This document shows, piece after piece, positions 6,591-15,178 of a stretch of 15,309 nucleotides of DNA (positions are counted from its first letter, which is position 1; the number at the start of each line of letters is the position of its first letter). The notes under the pieces were generated by a model. It worked only from the letters and a program-made list of their open reading frames with translations. It made no database searches and was not told where the DNA came from. Source of the stretch: an uncultured Planctomycetaceae bacterium (GTDB lineage Bacteria > Planctomycetota > Planctomycetia > Pirellulales > UBA1268); assembly GCA_903958265.1 (NCBI GenBank), contig CAJBSQ010000056.1, forward strand, positions 1 through 15,309, in the 5' to 3' direction. The position numbers and the translations under genes are program-made.

Positions 6591-8879
6591 ATGGGCTCCC
6601 CGATCGCCAGGTGGATCGCAGTGTTTCTGGTCCGCCATCGCATGTGGCTCGCCCTCGCGGCCGCAGTGATCGCCGTCGTATCGGTGGAGCGGGCCCGGCA
6701 TCTGGAGTTCTCCAGGTCGATCGACACGATGTTCGATCGGAGTGATCCGGCGCTGCCTCCATACGAGCGGATGACCCGCGCCTTCGGGTCGAGCGAGGTG
6801 GTGCTCGCGGCCTACGACGACGCCGACCTGTTCACACCCGAAGGCATCGCCCGGCTGCGGGCGCTGGCCACCGAGCTGGCCGCCTTCCCGGGGGTCGCCT
6901 CCGTGACGAGCCTGGCGAGCACACCGCTGGGCGACTCGATCATCGATCTCGAAAGCGGCCTGGCCGCGGGCTGGGCCCGCCGGCTGGTGACGCTCTTCGA
7001 GGGCTACGTCGTCGGGGCCGACCATCGGACCGCCGGCATCGCCTGCGTGCTCGAACCGCCGCCGGCCAGCGCCACCACGCAGCGGGCGCAGGCCGTCTCC
7101 CGCGCCGACACGATCGACCGGTTGCGGGCGCGGATGACAGACCTGCCCATGGGCACGCTCGCCGGGGAACCGGCGATGCTGCGGGACGGCTTTGCGATGC
7201 TCGAACGCGACGGCAACCTGCTCGGCACGCTCAGCGGCCTGCTCGCCGGTGCTGTCCTGCTCGCCTGCTTCCGTAGCCTCCGCTGGCTGGTGGTGCCCCT
7301 CGTGGTGGTGCTCCTCGCGCTCTGGTCCACCCGCGGTCTGCTGGCCGTCGCCGGATTCAAGCTCACCATGGTCTCGACGATGCTTTCGGCGATGGTCACC
7401 GTGGTCGGCATCAGCACCGTGACGCACGTGATCGTCGAGTTTCGGCGGCTGCGTGGGGAGGGCGCGGCCGCCGATGACGCCCTGCGGTCGGCGATCGCCA
7501 CGCTGCTCTGGCCGGTGGCCGGCGCCATCGCCACCGACGTGATCGGCTTTGGCTCGCTCATGGCCAGCAGCGTGGGGCCGGTCCACGACTTCGGCGTCAT
7601 GACATCGATCGGTGCCGTGATGGTGCTCGTCGCCGTGGGCCTCGTGATGCCTTTCCTGGCGCTGGCGGGCCGCTTCGACCAGGATCCGCAGATGGCCTGG
7701 GGCGAGGTCGCTCTCCAGCGGGGGCTCGACGGGCTGGTGCGGCGAATCATCCGGCATCCGCTCCCGATCCTGGCGGCCTCCGCGGCGGTGACGATCGCCT
7801 GCATGACGGGCATGCGGTGGCTCACTGTCGAGACCGATTTCACGAAGAACTTCAGCGACTCGAGCCCCACGGTGGCCTCGTATGAAATGGTCGAATCGCG
7901 GCTTGGCGGGGCGGGCGTCTGGGACGTCCTCGTGCCCGCGACCGAGCCGATCGACGCCGATCAGCTCGATGCGGTCGCGCACCTCGCCGAACGGCTGCGG
8001 CGCGAAGTCACGGTATCGGGCCCGGACGGCATCGAGGCGCCGGCGCTCACGAAGGTGATGAGCGTCGCCGACGTGCTCTCCGCCGCTCCACTGCTGCCCC
8101 GCAGGCTGCAGGCGCTCACCGTGAACGCGATGCTCCGGCAGGAGAACGATCAGCAGCCGGCCTTCGTGCGTTCGCTCGTCGGCCGCGACCCCCGGGACGA
8201 CACCAGCTGGCTGCGGGTGATGCTCCGAGCGCGCGAGCGGCAGCCTGCCGAGTCCAAGCGGGCGATCATCGGGCAGGTCCGCCGGATCGCCGACGAGGAG
8301 TATCCCGCCACCGACGGACGTCGGGCCGCGGAGGTGACCGGCTTCTTCGTGCTCCTCTCGCAACTCGTCGATCGACTGCTCTCCGACCAGTGGCTCACCT
8401 TCCTGATCGCGGCCGCTGGCATTTTCGCCGTGTTGGCCATCGCCTTCCGCAGCATCCTGCTTGCGGCTATCGCGCTGGTGCCCAACGGGCTGCCGATCTT
8501 CGTCGTGCTCGGCCTGCTCGGCTGGGCAGGCGAACCGATCAACATGGGTACGGCGATGATCGCCGCGGTATCGATGGGCCTCTCGGTGGATAGTTCGATC
8601 CACTACATCGCCGCCTTCCGTCGGCGGCTAGCGGAGGGCTCGCACGAGGCGGCCCTCGAAACCGCCCATCAGACGGCCGGGCGGGCGATGATCTTCTCGA
8701 CGCTGGCACTGGCGATCGGCTTCCTTGCCCTGATGACGAGCGGCTTCATGCCGACGGTCTCCTTCGGCTGGCTGTCCTGCCTCACCCTGCTCGGGGGCCT
8801 CGTCGGTAACCTCGTCGTGCTCCCCGTGCTGCTCACCCTGCTGGCACCGTGGATTCAGGGACCCTGCGCCGCACCGTAA
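6591..8879 (+). CDS. MMPL/RND superfamily exporter (HAE3-like)
   Basis: Inner-membrane transporter of the RND superfamily, in the MMPL branch that typically moves lipids or hydrophobic compounds. From ATG 6591 it has 762 residues in the duplicated RND layout: TM1 near 18-33, a periplasmic domain, a five-helix block at about 210-365, TM7 near 393-412, a second periplasmic domain, and a last block at about 604-755. The second half has GLSVDSSIHYIAAFRRRL with D667 at the usual TM10 proton-relay site. The equivalent place in the first half reads VVGISTVTHVIVEFRR (271-286) and lacks the acid. The tail after each block (an FRR motif plus a short amphipathic stretch) is typical. An in-frame TTG at 6549 could add 14 residues, but they look unlike a membrane-protein start. 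It is divergent from lptD and 61 bp before pepA. The substrate is unknown; hopanoid or other outer-membrane lipid is one guess. Confidence 0.88.
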   Translation: MGSPIARWIAVFLVRHRMWLALAAAVIAVVSVERARHLEFSRSIDTMFDRSDPALPPYERMTRAFGSSEVVLAAYDDADLFTPEGIARLRALATELAAFPGVASVTSLASTPLGDSIIDLESGLAAGWARRLVTLFEGYVVGADHRTAGIACVLEPPPASATTQRAQAVSRADTIDRLRARMTDLPMGTLAGEPAMLRDGFAMLERDGNLLGTLSGLLAGAVLLACFRSLRWLVVPLVVVLLALWSTRGLLAVAGFKLTMVSTMLSAMVTVVGISTVTHVIVEFRRLRGEGAAADDALRSAIATLLWPVAGAIATDVIGFGSLMASSVGPVHDFGVMTSIGAVMVLVAVGLVMPFLALAGRFDQDPQMAWGEVALQRGLDGLVRRIIRHPLPILAASAAVTIACMTGMRWLTVETDFTKNFSDSSPTVASYEMVESRLGGAGVWDVLVPATEPIDADQLDAVAHLAERLRREVTVSGPDGIEAPALTKVMSVADVLSAAPLLPRRLQALTVNAMLRQENDQQPAFVRSLVGRDPRDDTSWLRVMLRARERQPAESKRAIIGQVRRIADEEYPATDGRRAAEVTGFFVLLSQLVDRLLSDQWLTFLIAAAGIFAVLAIAFRSILLAAIALVPNGLPIFVVLGLLGWAGEPINMGTAMIAAVSMGLSVDSSIHYIAAFRRRLAEGSHEAALETAHQTAGRAMIFSTLALAIGFLALMTSGFMPTVSFGWLSCLTLLGGLVGNLVVLPVLLTLLAPWIQGPCAAP

Positions 8880-8899
8880 AAACGGGTACAACACCGGGC

Positions 8900-8917
8900 C
8901 TCCCGCCTGTGCGGGAG
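8900..8917. other. Perfect 7-bp hairpin between the exporter and pepA
   Basis: CTCCCGC (8900-8906) pairs with GCGGGAG (8911-8917) around a CTGT loop, 21 nt after the exporter stop and 23 nt before the pepA start. No T-run follows, so it is a weak terminator candidate at best. It could instead lie in the leader of pepA or be an mRNA processing or stability element. Confidence 0.35.
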
Positions 8918-8940
8918 CATGGCACACCGGAGCACCGAGC

Positions 8941-10461
8941 ATGACCCGCGAGTTTCTGCCCCCCACTGGTTCGGCGGGCATCGTCTGCGAGCCGACCGCC
9001 CGCCCCCACTCCATCGACGCCGACGCCGTCGTGGTGTTTCTGCCGGAGGGAGGCGTGAACACCGGCGCCGCGGCGGAGCTCGACGCCGCCACCGGCGGCA
9101 TGCTGACCCGGCTCGCGGCCGCGGGCGAACTGGCTGGCCGCCGCTACGAATGCGTCCCCCTGCTGGCGGCTCCCGGGCTCAGGGCGGGTCAGTTGCTCGT
9201 GGTCGGACTGGGCAAGCGAGAGGACCTGACCGCAGGCGTCGTCTACCGCGCCGCGGCCACCGCCGCGAGGCACCTCGCCAGCCGGCCCCGTAGCCGCGTC
9301 GTGTTCGTCGCCGATGGCTCGTGGACCACCAAGCAGGTCGAACAGGCCGTGGCCGGGGCCGCCGTCGGCATGGTTGGGCAAGACCTGTACCGTGCCGAGC
9401 CGAAGCGGACACGATTCGGCACCACGATCTGGACCGCCGCGCCGGTCGAGGCCGTCGATCGCGGCCGCCTGATCGCCGAGGGCGTCAATCTCGCCCGCCG
9501 GCTGGTCAACATGGCGCCCGACGATCTCTATCCGCAGTCGTTCGCAGACGAGTGTGCCACCGTCGCCGGACGCACGGGCCTCGACATCGAGATCTGGGAC
9601 GAAGACCATCTCGTTCGCGAACGCTGCAATGGGATCCTCGCCGTGGGCCGCGGCAGCATCCGGCCACCGCGGTTGGTGATCCTCCGCTACCGCGGCGCCG
9701 GCAGAACCGGGCAGGGCCAGCCAGCGGCGGCAGACGCGCCTCACCTCGCCCTCGTCGGCAAGGGCGTGACCTTCGATTCGGGCGGGCTGTCGCTCAAGCC
9801 CTCCGACGGCATGCTGACGATGAAGTGCGACATGTCGGGGGCCGCCGCCGTACTTGCCGCCGCGGCCACGATCGCGTCTCTCCGCCTGCCGATCAACCTC
9901 GTGGTCGGCATCGGACTGGTGGAGAACATGACCGGCCCCGCCGCCTACAAACTCGGCGACGTGATCAGAGCCCGCAGCGGCACGACGATCGAGGTCCACA
10001 ACACCGACGCCGAGGGGCGGATCGTGCTGGCCGACGTGCTCGACGTGATTCGCGGGGAGCAGCCTCACCAAATCATCGACCTCGCCACCCTCACCGGGGC
10101 CTGTGTGGTGGCCCTCGGTCAGGATGTGGCGGGCCTGTTCACCAACGACCAATCCTGCTGCGACGCGCTGGCGGCCGCCGCCCGGGCTGTCGGCGAACCG
10201 GTCTGGCAGCTCCCGATGTACCCGGACTACGACGAGCAGATCAAAAGCGAGGTGGCCGACATCAAGAACGTCGGCGACGGCCGCTGGGGGGGCGCCATCA
10301 CCGCCGCCAAGTTCCTGGAACGATTCGTGGGAGGCATCCCCTGGACCCACGTCGACATCGCCGGCCCCGCCTTCTCCGAAAAGTCGCGGCCGTGGACCGA
10401 CGGTGGCGGGACGGGCGCCATGGTGAGGCCCCTGGTGGAACTCGCCCGCGGCGGCGAGTGA
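8941..10461 (+). CDS. pepA: Leucyl aminopeptidase (M17 family)
   Basis: Cytosolic, hexameric two-metal aminopeptidase that removes N-terminal residues, Leu preferred, from peptides. It has 506 residues, the normal family length. The N-terminal macro-like domain covers about 1-175 and the catalytic domain about 176-500. The metal and catalytic residues match E. coli PepA at a constant offset of four: K274 and D279 in GKGVTFDSGG, K286 in LSLKPSDG, D297 in MKCDMSG, and D356, E358 and R360 in the signature NTDAEGR. The start at 8941 has GGAG 8 nt upstream (8929-8932). It follows the exporter in the same direction by 61 bp with a hairpin between, so cotranscription is possible but not shown. It is convergent with pepF. 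E. coli PepA also binds DNA; nothing here shows that role. Confidence 0.97.
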   Translation: MTREFLPPTGSAGIVCEPTARPHSIDADAVVVFLPEGGVNTGAAAELDAATGGMLTRLAAAGELAGRRYECVPLLAAPGLRAGQLLVVGLGKREDLTAGVVYRAAATAARHLASRPRSRVVFVADGSWTTKQVEQAVAGAAVGMVGQDLYRAEPKRTRFGTTIWTAAPVEAVDRGRLIAEGVNLARRLVNMAPDDLYPQSFADECATVAGRTGLDIEIWDEDHLVRERCNGILAVGRGSIRPPRLVILRYRGAGRTGQGQPAAADAPHLALVGKGVTFDSGGLSLKPSDGMLTMKCDMSGAAAVLAAAATIASLRLPINLVVGIGLVENMTGPAAYKLGDVIRARSGTTIEVHNTDAEGRIVLADVLDVIRGEQPHQIIDLATLTGACVVALGQDVAGLFTNDQSCCDALAAAARAVGEPVWQLPMYPDYDEQIKSEVADIKNVGDGRWGGAITAAKFLERFVGGIPWTHVDIAGPAFSEKSRPWTDGGGTGAMVRPLVELARGGE

Positions 10462-10491
10462 CGGCGGGCTCAGGTCGCCCGTACCCCGCCG
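10462..10491. terminator. Possible bidirectional hairpin between pepA and pepF
   Basis: CGGCGGG (10462-10468) directly after the pepA stop pairs with CCCGCCG (10485-10491) around a 16-nt loop. Convergent genes with a 59-bp gap would need termination here. There is no T-run on either strand, so the call rests only on position and the GC stem. Confidence 0.3.
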
Positions 10492-10520
10492 CCGGACGCT
10501 CCACATAACTTGGATGCGGT

Positions 10521-12329
10521 CTAGAGCAGCGTGCCGAGTTCGTCGACGAGTTCGCCAAAGCGGGTCAGCGCGGTGGCCACGGGCTCGGGCTTCTCGAGGT
10601 CGACACCGGCATCACGGAGCAGGTCGAGCGGCCACTTCGACGAGCCCCCCCGCAGGAACCCGAGATAGCGGTCGAGGGCACCGGGCTCACCGTCGGCCAC
10701 CTTCTTCGCCAGCGTGATCGCCGCCGCGAGGCCGGTCGCATACTTGTAGACGTAGAAGGCGTTGTAGAAGTGGGGGATGCGGAGACACTCCAACTCCAGA
10801 TCGCGATCGATCGCGAAATCAGGCCCGAAGTAGGCGTCGAGCAGCTCGCGGTAGATCCCGCGGATGCGCTCGAGGGTGAGCGGCTCACCAGCCTCGGCGG
10901 AGGCGTGGCTCTTCCGCTCGAACTCGGCGAACATCGTCTGCCGCACGATCGTGTTTCGGATCGAATCGATTTCGCGGGCAATGATCGCGGCCCGTTCCTT
11001 CGGCGACGAAGCCCGCTCGATCAGCAGCCGGGTGAGGAGTTGCTCGTTGAAGGTGCTCGCCACCTCGGCGACGAAAATCGTGTAGCTGGAGTACTGGTAG
11101 GGCTGGGCCTCCGCCGAGAACCGCGTGTGCATCGAGTGGCCGGCCTCGTGCGTGAGCGTGAAGACGTGCTCGATCGCATCCTCCTGGAAGTTCATGAGGA
11201 TGTAGGGATCGGAATCGTAGGTGCCGGAGCTGAAGGCCCCCGACCGTTTCCCGGCGTTGGGATAGCGGTCGCACCAGCGGCCTCGCAGCCCCCCTTCGAG
11301 CCGCGTGACATAGTCGCCCCCCCGCGGCGCCAGCGACTCGAGCACGACGTCGACCGCCTGACCCCACGTGTGTCGCTTCTCCAGTTCGGGGACGAGCGGC
11401 ACGTAGCAGTCGTACTGGTGGATTGCATCGAGACCCAGGATCCGCCTGCGGAGGTCGTAGTAGCGATGCACGACCGGCAGGTGGTGGCGAACCGCCGCGA
11501 TCAGCTGATCGTAGACCGCCAGCGGTACGTGATCGGCGAATAGGGCCGCCTCGACCGCCGCTGGATACGCGCGGACGCGGGCCGCATAGACGTCGCGCTC
11601 GTTGGAGCCCGAGAGCGTCGCGGCCAGCGTGTTGGAGTGCCCCTCGTACTGGGCATAGAACTGATGAAAGACGGTCTTGCGAACCTCGGGGGCCGGGTCG
11701 TGGAGCAGCGTGGTGAAGGTGGCGTTGGAGAGTTCGATCCGCTCGCCGGCATGAGTCGTGACGGCACCAAACTTCAGGTCGGCGTCGGTGAGCTGCCGAA
11801 ACACCTTCGCCGCCGTGCCGGCGAAGGTGCCCTGCATCGCGAGTAGTTTCTCCTCGGGCTCCGAGAGGGTGTGCGCCCGCGTCCGCACGATCCGCTCGAG
11901 CATGAGGCGGTAGGCGGCCAGCACTGGCAGGTCCATCCAGACCGCGAGCCTGTCGGGCGGGATGGCCATGATTTCAGGCCGAATGAAGCTCGCCGCCTCG
12001 CCGGCCCTGGTCGACACGTGCTGAAACCGGCCCACCATCCGCTGCGGGTCGGCAGCTCCCTGGTCTTCGCTGGCCCGCAGGTGGGCGTAGGCTCCCAGGC
12101 GGTCTCCCTCGCGGTCAAAGGCCAGATCGTGCGCGAGGCACTCGGCGAGCCGCTCCGGCGAGGCACCGAGCGTGCCAGCGTAGGGAGCGAACCCTGGAAT
12201 CCGTTCCTCCCAGGCGGCCAGCGCCTCGTCCCACTCGTTGTCGGAGCGGCAGAGGCTTGCGAGGTCCCAGGTATCTCCGGGGGCGACCTCCCGCCTCGCG
12301 GGCAGGGACTTCACGATGGCCTCACTCAT
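10521..12329 (-). CDS. pepF: Oligoendopeptidase F (M3 family)
   Basis: Cytosolic zinc metallopeptidase that cuts short oligopeptides internally. It has 602 residues, normal for the PepF branch of M3. The N-terminal helical domain covers about 20-200, with the catalytic gluzincin part behind it. The zinc site is HEAGH (H394, E395, H398) in LTHEAGHSMHT, with third ligand E422 in FVAEVASTFNE. Substrate-binding regions GAFSSGTYDSDPYILMNF (365-382) and HFYNAFYVYKYATG near the C-terminus are also typical. The start ATG at 12329 lies 3 nt after the fabH stop. GGAG about 10 nt upstream, inside fabH, can serve as ribosome binding site, so the two are almost certainly cotranscribed. With pepA it could feed sequential peptide breakdown. 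Confidence 0.96.
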   Translation of the reverse strand: MSEAIVKSLPARREVAPGDTWDLASLCRSDNEWDEALAAWEERIPGFAPYAGTLGASPERLAECLAHDLAFDREGDRLGAYAHLRASEDQGAADPQRMVGRFQHVSTRAGEAASFIRPEIMAIPPDRLAVWMDLPVLAAYRLMLERIVRTRAHTLSEPEEKLLAMQGTFAGTAAKVFRQLTDADLKFGAVTTHAGERIELSNATFTTLLHDPAPEVRKTVFHQFYAQYEGHSNTLAATLSGSNERDVYAARVRAYPAAVEAALFADHVPLAVYDQLIAAVRHHLPVVHRYYDLRRRILGLDAIHQYDCYVPLVPELEKRHTWGQAVDVVLESLAPRGGDYVTRLEGGLRGRWCDRYPNAGKRSGAFSSGTYDSDPYILMNFQEDAIEHVFTLTHEAGHSMHTRFSAEAQPYQYSSYTIFVAEVASTFNEQLLTRLLIERASSPKERAAIIAREIDSIRNTIVRQTMFAEFERKSHASAEAGEPLTLERIRGIYRELLDAYFGPDFAIDRDLELECLRIPHFYNAFYVYKYATGLAAAITLAKKVADGEPGALDRYLGFLRGGSSKWPLDLLRDAGVDLEKPEPVATALTRFGELVDELGTLL

Positions 12330-12332
12330 AGG

Positions 12333-13367
12333 TCAGAGTCTCCAGACAGCAGTGCCCCAGGCGAGGCCGCCGCCAAATCCACAGATCACAATGGTGCTGC
12401 CCGAGCGGATGCGGCCGGTCCGCCACGCCTCCTCCATGGCCAGCGGAATCGACCCGCTCGACGTGTTCCCATACCGGTCGAGGTTCATGAACACCTTCTC
12501 CAATGGCAGGCCGAGCGAGTCGCGAATGCCCTCGATGATCCGGGCGTTGGCCTGATGCAGCACGAAGAGATCGATGTCCTCCAGAGGAACCCCTGCCCGC
12601 TCGGTGACCGCCCGGATGTTGTCCTCGGCAAGCCGGATGGCCCACTTGAACACCGCCCGTCCGTCCATCCGCATGTACTGCTCGCGGCGGCCGATGCCCT
12701 CGACCGTCGGCGGCTGCCGTGACCCGCTCATCGGGCAGGCCAGCAGCCCGGCCCCACGGCCATCGGCACCGAGGGCAAACTGAAGCAGGCCGTGCTCACG
12801 TCCCGACGGATCGGGCTCACACGACTCGAGCAGCACGGCCCCCGCCCCGTCGCCGAACAGCGGCCAGGTCTTGATATCTTCCGGGTCAACCACGCGGGAG
12901 TTGGTGTCGGCGCCCACCACGAGCGGCAGCCGGCTGGTGCCCGCCGTCACGAACTGGGCCGCGGTCACCAGCGCGTAGGCAAAGCCGGCGCAGGCGGCCG
13001 TCACGTCCATCGCCGGCGCGTCGAGGCCGATCTTTTCCTGCGTGATGCAGGCGGTGGACGGGATGCACATGTCCGGCGTGAAGGTGCCCAGCACGAGCAG
13101 GTCGACATCGCCCGGCGCTCGCCCCGCATGGGCGATCGCGGCGGCGCCGGCCGCGGCCGCCAGGTCGCTCGTCGCCACGTCAGGATCGGCATGCCGCCGC
13201 TCGCGGATCCCCGTCCGGGCGAGGATCCACTCCGGATCGCAGCCGAGCCGTGAGAGGTCTGCGTTGGTCACGACCCGCGGCGGCACGGCGGCACCGATGC
13301 CAGCCAGCCGAAACCCCACGGCCCGACCAAAGCGGGAGGAGCGTGGGGAGGTGAGGATCTCGGACAT
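12333..13367 (-). CDS. fabH: 3-oxoacyl-[acyl-carrier-protein] synthase III (KAS III)
   Basis: Condenses acetyl-CoA (or another short acyl-CoA) with malonyl-ACP to start type II fatty-acid synthesis. It has 344 residues, with a thiolase fold. The catalytic triad is visible: C126 in VTAACAGFAYAL, H271 in LHQANARII, and N301 in DRYGNTSSGSIPLA. The family landmarks EWILARTGIRERR (46-58) and FGDGAGAVLL (171-180) are present. The first 15 residues extend slightly beyond the usual start but contain no other start codon. It lies upstream of pepF with a 3-nt gap, and a possible promoter lies just before it. It stands away from the usual fab/plsX cluster as far as this window shows, so it may be the housekeeping enzyme or a second KAS III copy. 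Confidence 0.95.
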   Translation of the reverse strand: MSEILTSPRSSRFGRAVGFRLAGIGAAVPPRVVTNADLSRLGCDPEWILARTGIRERRHADPDVATSDLAAAAGAAAIAHAGRAPGDVDLLVLGTFTPDMCIPSTACITQEKIGLDAPAMDVTAACAGFAYALVTAAQFVTAGTSRLPLVVGADTNSRVVDPEDIKTWPLFGDGAGAVLLESCEPDPSGREHGLLQFALGADGRGAGLLACPMSGSRQPPTVEGIGRREQYMRMDGRAVFKWAIRLAEDNIRAVTERAGVPLEDIDLFVLHQANARIIEGIRDSLGLPLEKVFMNLDRYGNTSSGSIPLAMEEAWRTGRIRSGSTIVICGFGGGLAWGTAVWRL

Positions 13368-13398
13368 CGTGGGCCGCCGGGGAACTCGTGAGCCGGGT

Positions 13399-13426
13399 AT
13401 CGTATGTCGGTCGCGCGGCAGCGCAA
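13399..13426 (-). promoter_or_regulatory. Possible promoter for the fabH-pepF pair
   Basis: On the minus strand TTGCGC (13426-13421) and TACGAT (13404-13399) are 16 nt apart, and the -10 ends 31 nt before the fabH ATG. Both boxes depart from consensus and the spacer is short, so support is modest. Confidence 0.35.
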
Positions 13427-13478
13427 AGACGGCGGGCGGAAAGACGGGCGGCGAGCGTTTCTTCCCGAACGACCTCCC

Positions 13479-15161
13479 TCACTTCTTCTCGTCGGCGGCC
13501 GGCTCCTTCTTCTGGACCATCGCGTCGCGACCAAGGTGGATCTTGTCGTACTCCTTGTCTGAGACGACGTAATACCAGTCGGCGAACCGGTCGTTGAGGT
13601 CACGAACCTTCTTCTGCGCCCCCTTCACCTGCTCGTCGTACTGCTCCTGCTTCCGCCGATTCTCCGCCTCGACGCGGCGGCGTTCCTCGAGCGCTGCCTG
13701 GGCCTTGGCTTCCGCCTCTTCCGCCTTCTTGAGTTCGTCGGCGGCGCCGTCCGCCTTCGCAGCGCCGGCGTCCGTAGCCTCCTTGGCGTCGGCATCCTTG
13801 TTGTCCTTGTCTCCGTCCGGCGTGGATGCATCCGCGCCGGCCGGTTGCTCGGGCAGCGGATCGAGCGCCGGCTTCTCGAGCAGGCTCTCGTTGAACCGTG
13901 CCGTGACAAACAGGTACCGGCCCGTCGCCTCGGCGTCCGGGGTTGCTCCGGCTCCATCGGCAGGAGCCTCTTCCTGGGTCGCGGTGCCGTCCCCGGACAC
14001 CGTCGTGCCGTTGCCGAACCGCAGCAGGTACTCCACTCCGTCCTTCATGCCGATCACGGTCTCCCCGTTGCTCGACACCATGTCTCCCTTCTGCACGGCG
14101 AAGAAGCCCCGCTGAGCCAGCGACGTGACCGCCTCGCGGTCACCCGCGAAGGCCTCCTCCGCCTTGAGATCGGCGCTCAAGCCGGCCGGCTTCCGCACCA
14201 CGTCGATGATCTTCAGATCGCCCAACGCGTTCCGCAGGTCGTTGAGCTTCGCCGACGCCAGTTCCTCGTCGGCAGCGAGCGACTCCTCCTTCGGCTGGTT
14301 CTTGTCGTCGAAGCCCTCGAGCCTCACCAGCGACCACTTCGCCTCCTTGTCGTCGTAGGCGAGGTCGGCGCGGCTGCTGCGGTCGAGTTTGATCATCAGC
14401 CGGCCGCTGGCCTCATCCGCCCCGAACGAGCAGGTGGAGTCGTCGAGCGTGAGCCGCCGGACGTCCCAGGGGGAGAGCTTGAGAAGATCCTTCTCGATCC
14501 AATCATCAAATGTCGTGCTGAACTTGGCGGTGTCGAGGTCGACGCGGTAGACGCGGTCCTGTCCTGCCCGCCGCACGAACCGCAGCGACCGGCCACCGGC
14601 CCCAGCCGCGGCTGCCGGCCGCTTGTCTTCCTTCCCGACAATCAACCGGGCGAGCTTGTTGCCCGACGCGTCGCGGATCTCGACGAGCTGTCCCACGCCC
14701 GTCATCCCGACCTTCACCTTCTCGGGATCCGGCTCGATCACCCCGTAGGTCTCGTGATCACCCGGCGAGTCGCTGACCACGTCGAGCACGGGGCGATCGA
14801 TCAGCTCGGTGGCCGCGGCCGCGAGCTGCTCCCGGGCATCGGCGGGATAGTTTTCATGCGATGGCAGCACCCACACCCCCCCAGACCGCACCACCTTGAA
14901 GGGCTTGAGCGTCGCCGTCTCGTCGTCGAACGAGACGATTTCCAGGCTGGCGGCCTTCGACGCATCGGCAAGCTCGGGGAACAGCACCTTCGCCTGCTCT
15001 TCCTCGCCGACGAGCGCCCGCTGCCGCAGCGTCGGCCGGATGTTCAGCCAGCCGCCCAGCAGCAAAAGCCCGGCACCAAGCGCGAGAAAGCTCGCCGTCC
15101 GCTGCATCGCGGGGGAGAGCCCGCCTGCCGCCTGTGCCGTCGTATCGTGATCTGCTCGCAT
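13479..15161 (-). CDS. DUF4340 domain protein, membrane-anchored
   Basis: 560 residues from ATG 15161. That start has a strong GGGGAGG 9 nt upstream (15177-15171) and is preferred to a GTG at 15182 that overlaps the upstream stop. A single TM helix (about 23-41, FLALGAGLLLLGGWLN) is followed by a large extracytoplasmic part with repeated DUF4340-style segments (WVLPSHENYPADA, YGVIEPDPEKVKVGM, and DDWIEKDLLKLSPWDVRRLTL). The last 110 residues are rich in Ala, Glu, Lys and Asp, with a predicted coiled coil at about 475-520, then DRFADWYYVVSDKEYDKIHL. DUF4340 proteins are often encoded after Gld-type ABC transporter genes; the gene tail upstream here fits that. Translation is probably linked to it (stop 15179, start 15161). 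The molecular function of the family is not established. Confidence 0.85.
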   Translation of the reverse strand: MRADHDTTAQAAGGLSPAMQRTASFLALGAGLLLLGGWLNIRPTLRQRALVGEEEQAKVLFPELADASKAASLEIVSFDDETATLKPFKVVRSGGVWVLPSHENYPADAREQLAAAATELIDRPVLDVVSDSPGDHETYGVIEPDPEKVKVGMTGVGQLVEIRDASGNKLARLIVGKEDKRPAAAAGAGGRSLRFVRRAGQDRVYRVDLDTAKFSTTFDDWIEKDLLKLSPWDVRRLTLDDSTCSFGADEASGRLMIKLDRSSRADLAYDDKEAKWSLVRLEGFDDKNQPKEESLAADEELASAKLNDLRNALGDLKIIDVVRKPAGLSADLKAEEAFAGDREAVTSLAQRGFFAVQKGDMVSSNGETVIGMKDGVEYLLRFGNGTTVSGDGTATQEEAPADGAGATPDAEATGRYLFVTARFNESLLEKPALDPLPEQPAGADASTPDGDKDNKDADAKEATDAGAAKADGAADELKKAEEAEAKAQAALEERRRVEAENRRKQEQYDEQVKGAQKKVRDLNDRFADWYYVVSDKEYDKIHLGRDAMVQKKEPAADEKK

Positions 15162-15170
15162 CGCTGCATT

Positions 15171-15177
15171 CCTCCCC
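15171..15177 (-). promoter_or_regulatory. Strong ribosome binding site for the DUF4340 gene
   Basis: GGGGAGG, 9 nt before ATG 15161, is the clearest Shine-Dalgarno sequence in the window. It decides the start in favour of 15161 over GTG 15182. It lies within 10 nt of the upstream gene's stop, consistent with translational coupling. Confidence 0.7.
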
Positions 15178-15178
15178 T

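Noticed and set aside
6552..8603. 683-codon open frame opposite the MMPL exporter
   Set aside because: The translation is dominated by Arg, Gly, His and Asp with no recognisable domain, while the plus strand encodes a clear RND transporter.
8833..10506. 557-codon frame antisense to pepA and a 395-codon plus-strand overlapping frame
   Set aside because: Both are shadows of pepA, which has all M17 active-site residues in the accepted frame.
10770..11543. 257-codon plus-strand frame
   Set aside because: It lies antisense to the pepF catalytic region and has no domain-like sequence.
13425..13460. Short GC-rich tandem repeat (two imperfect AAAGACGG-type units) upstream of fabH
   Set aside because: Only two imperfect units of about 15 bp; too little for a functional repeat array.
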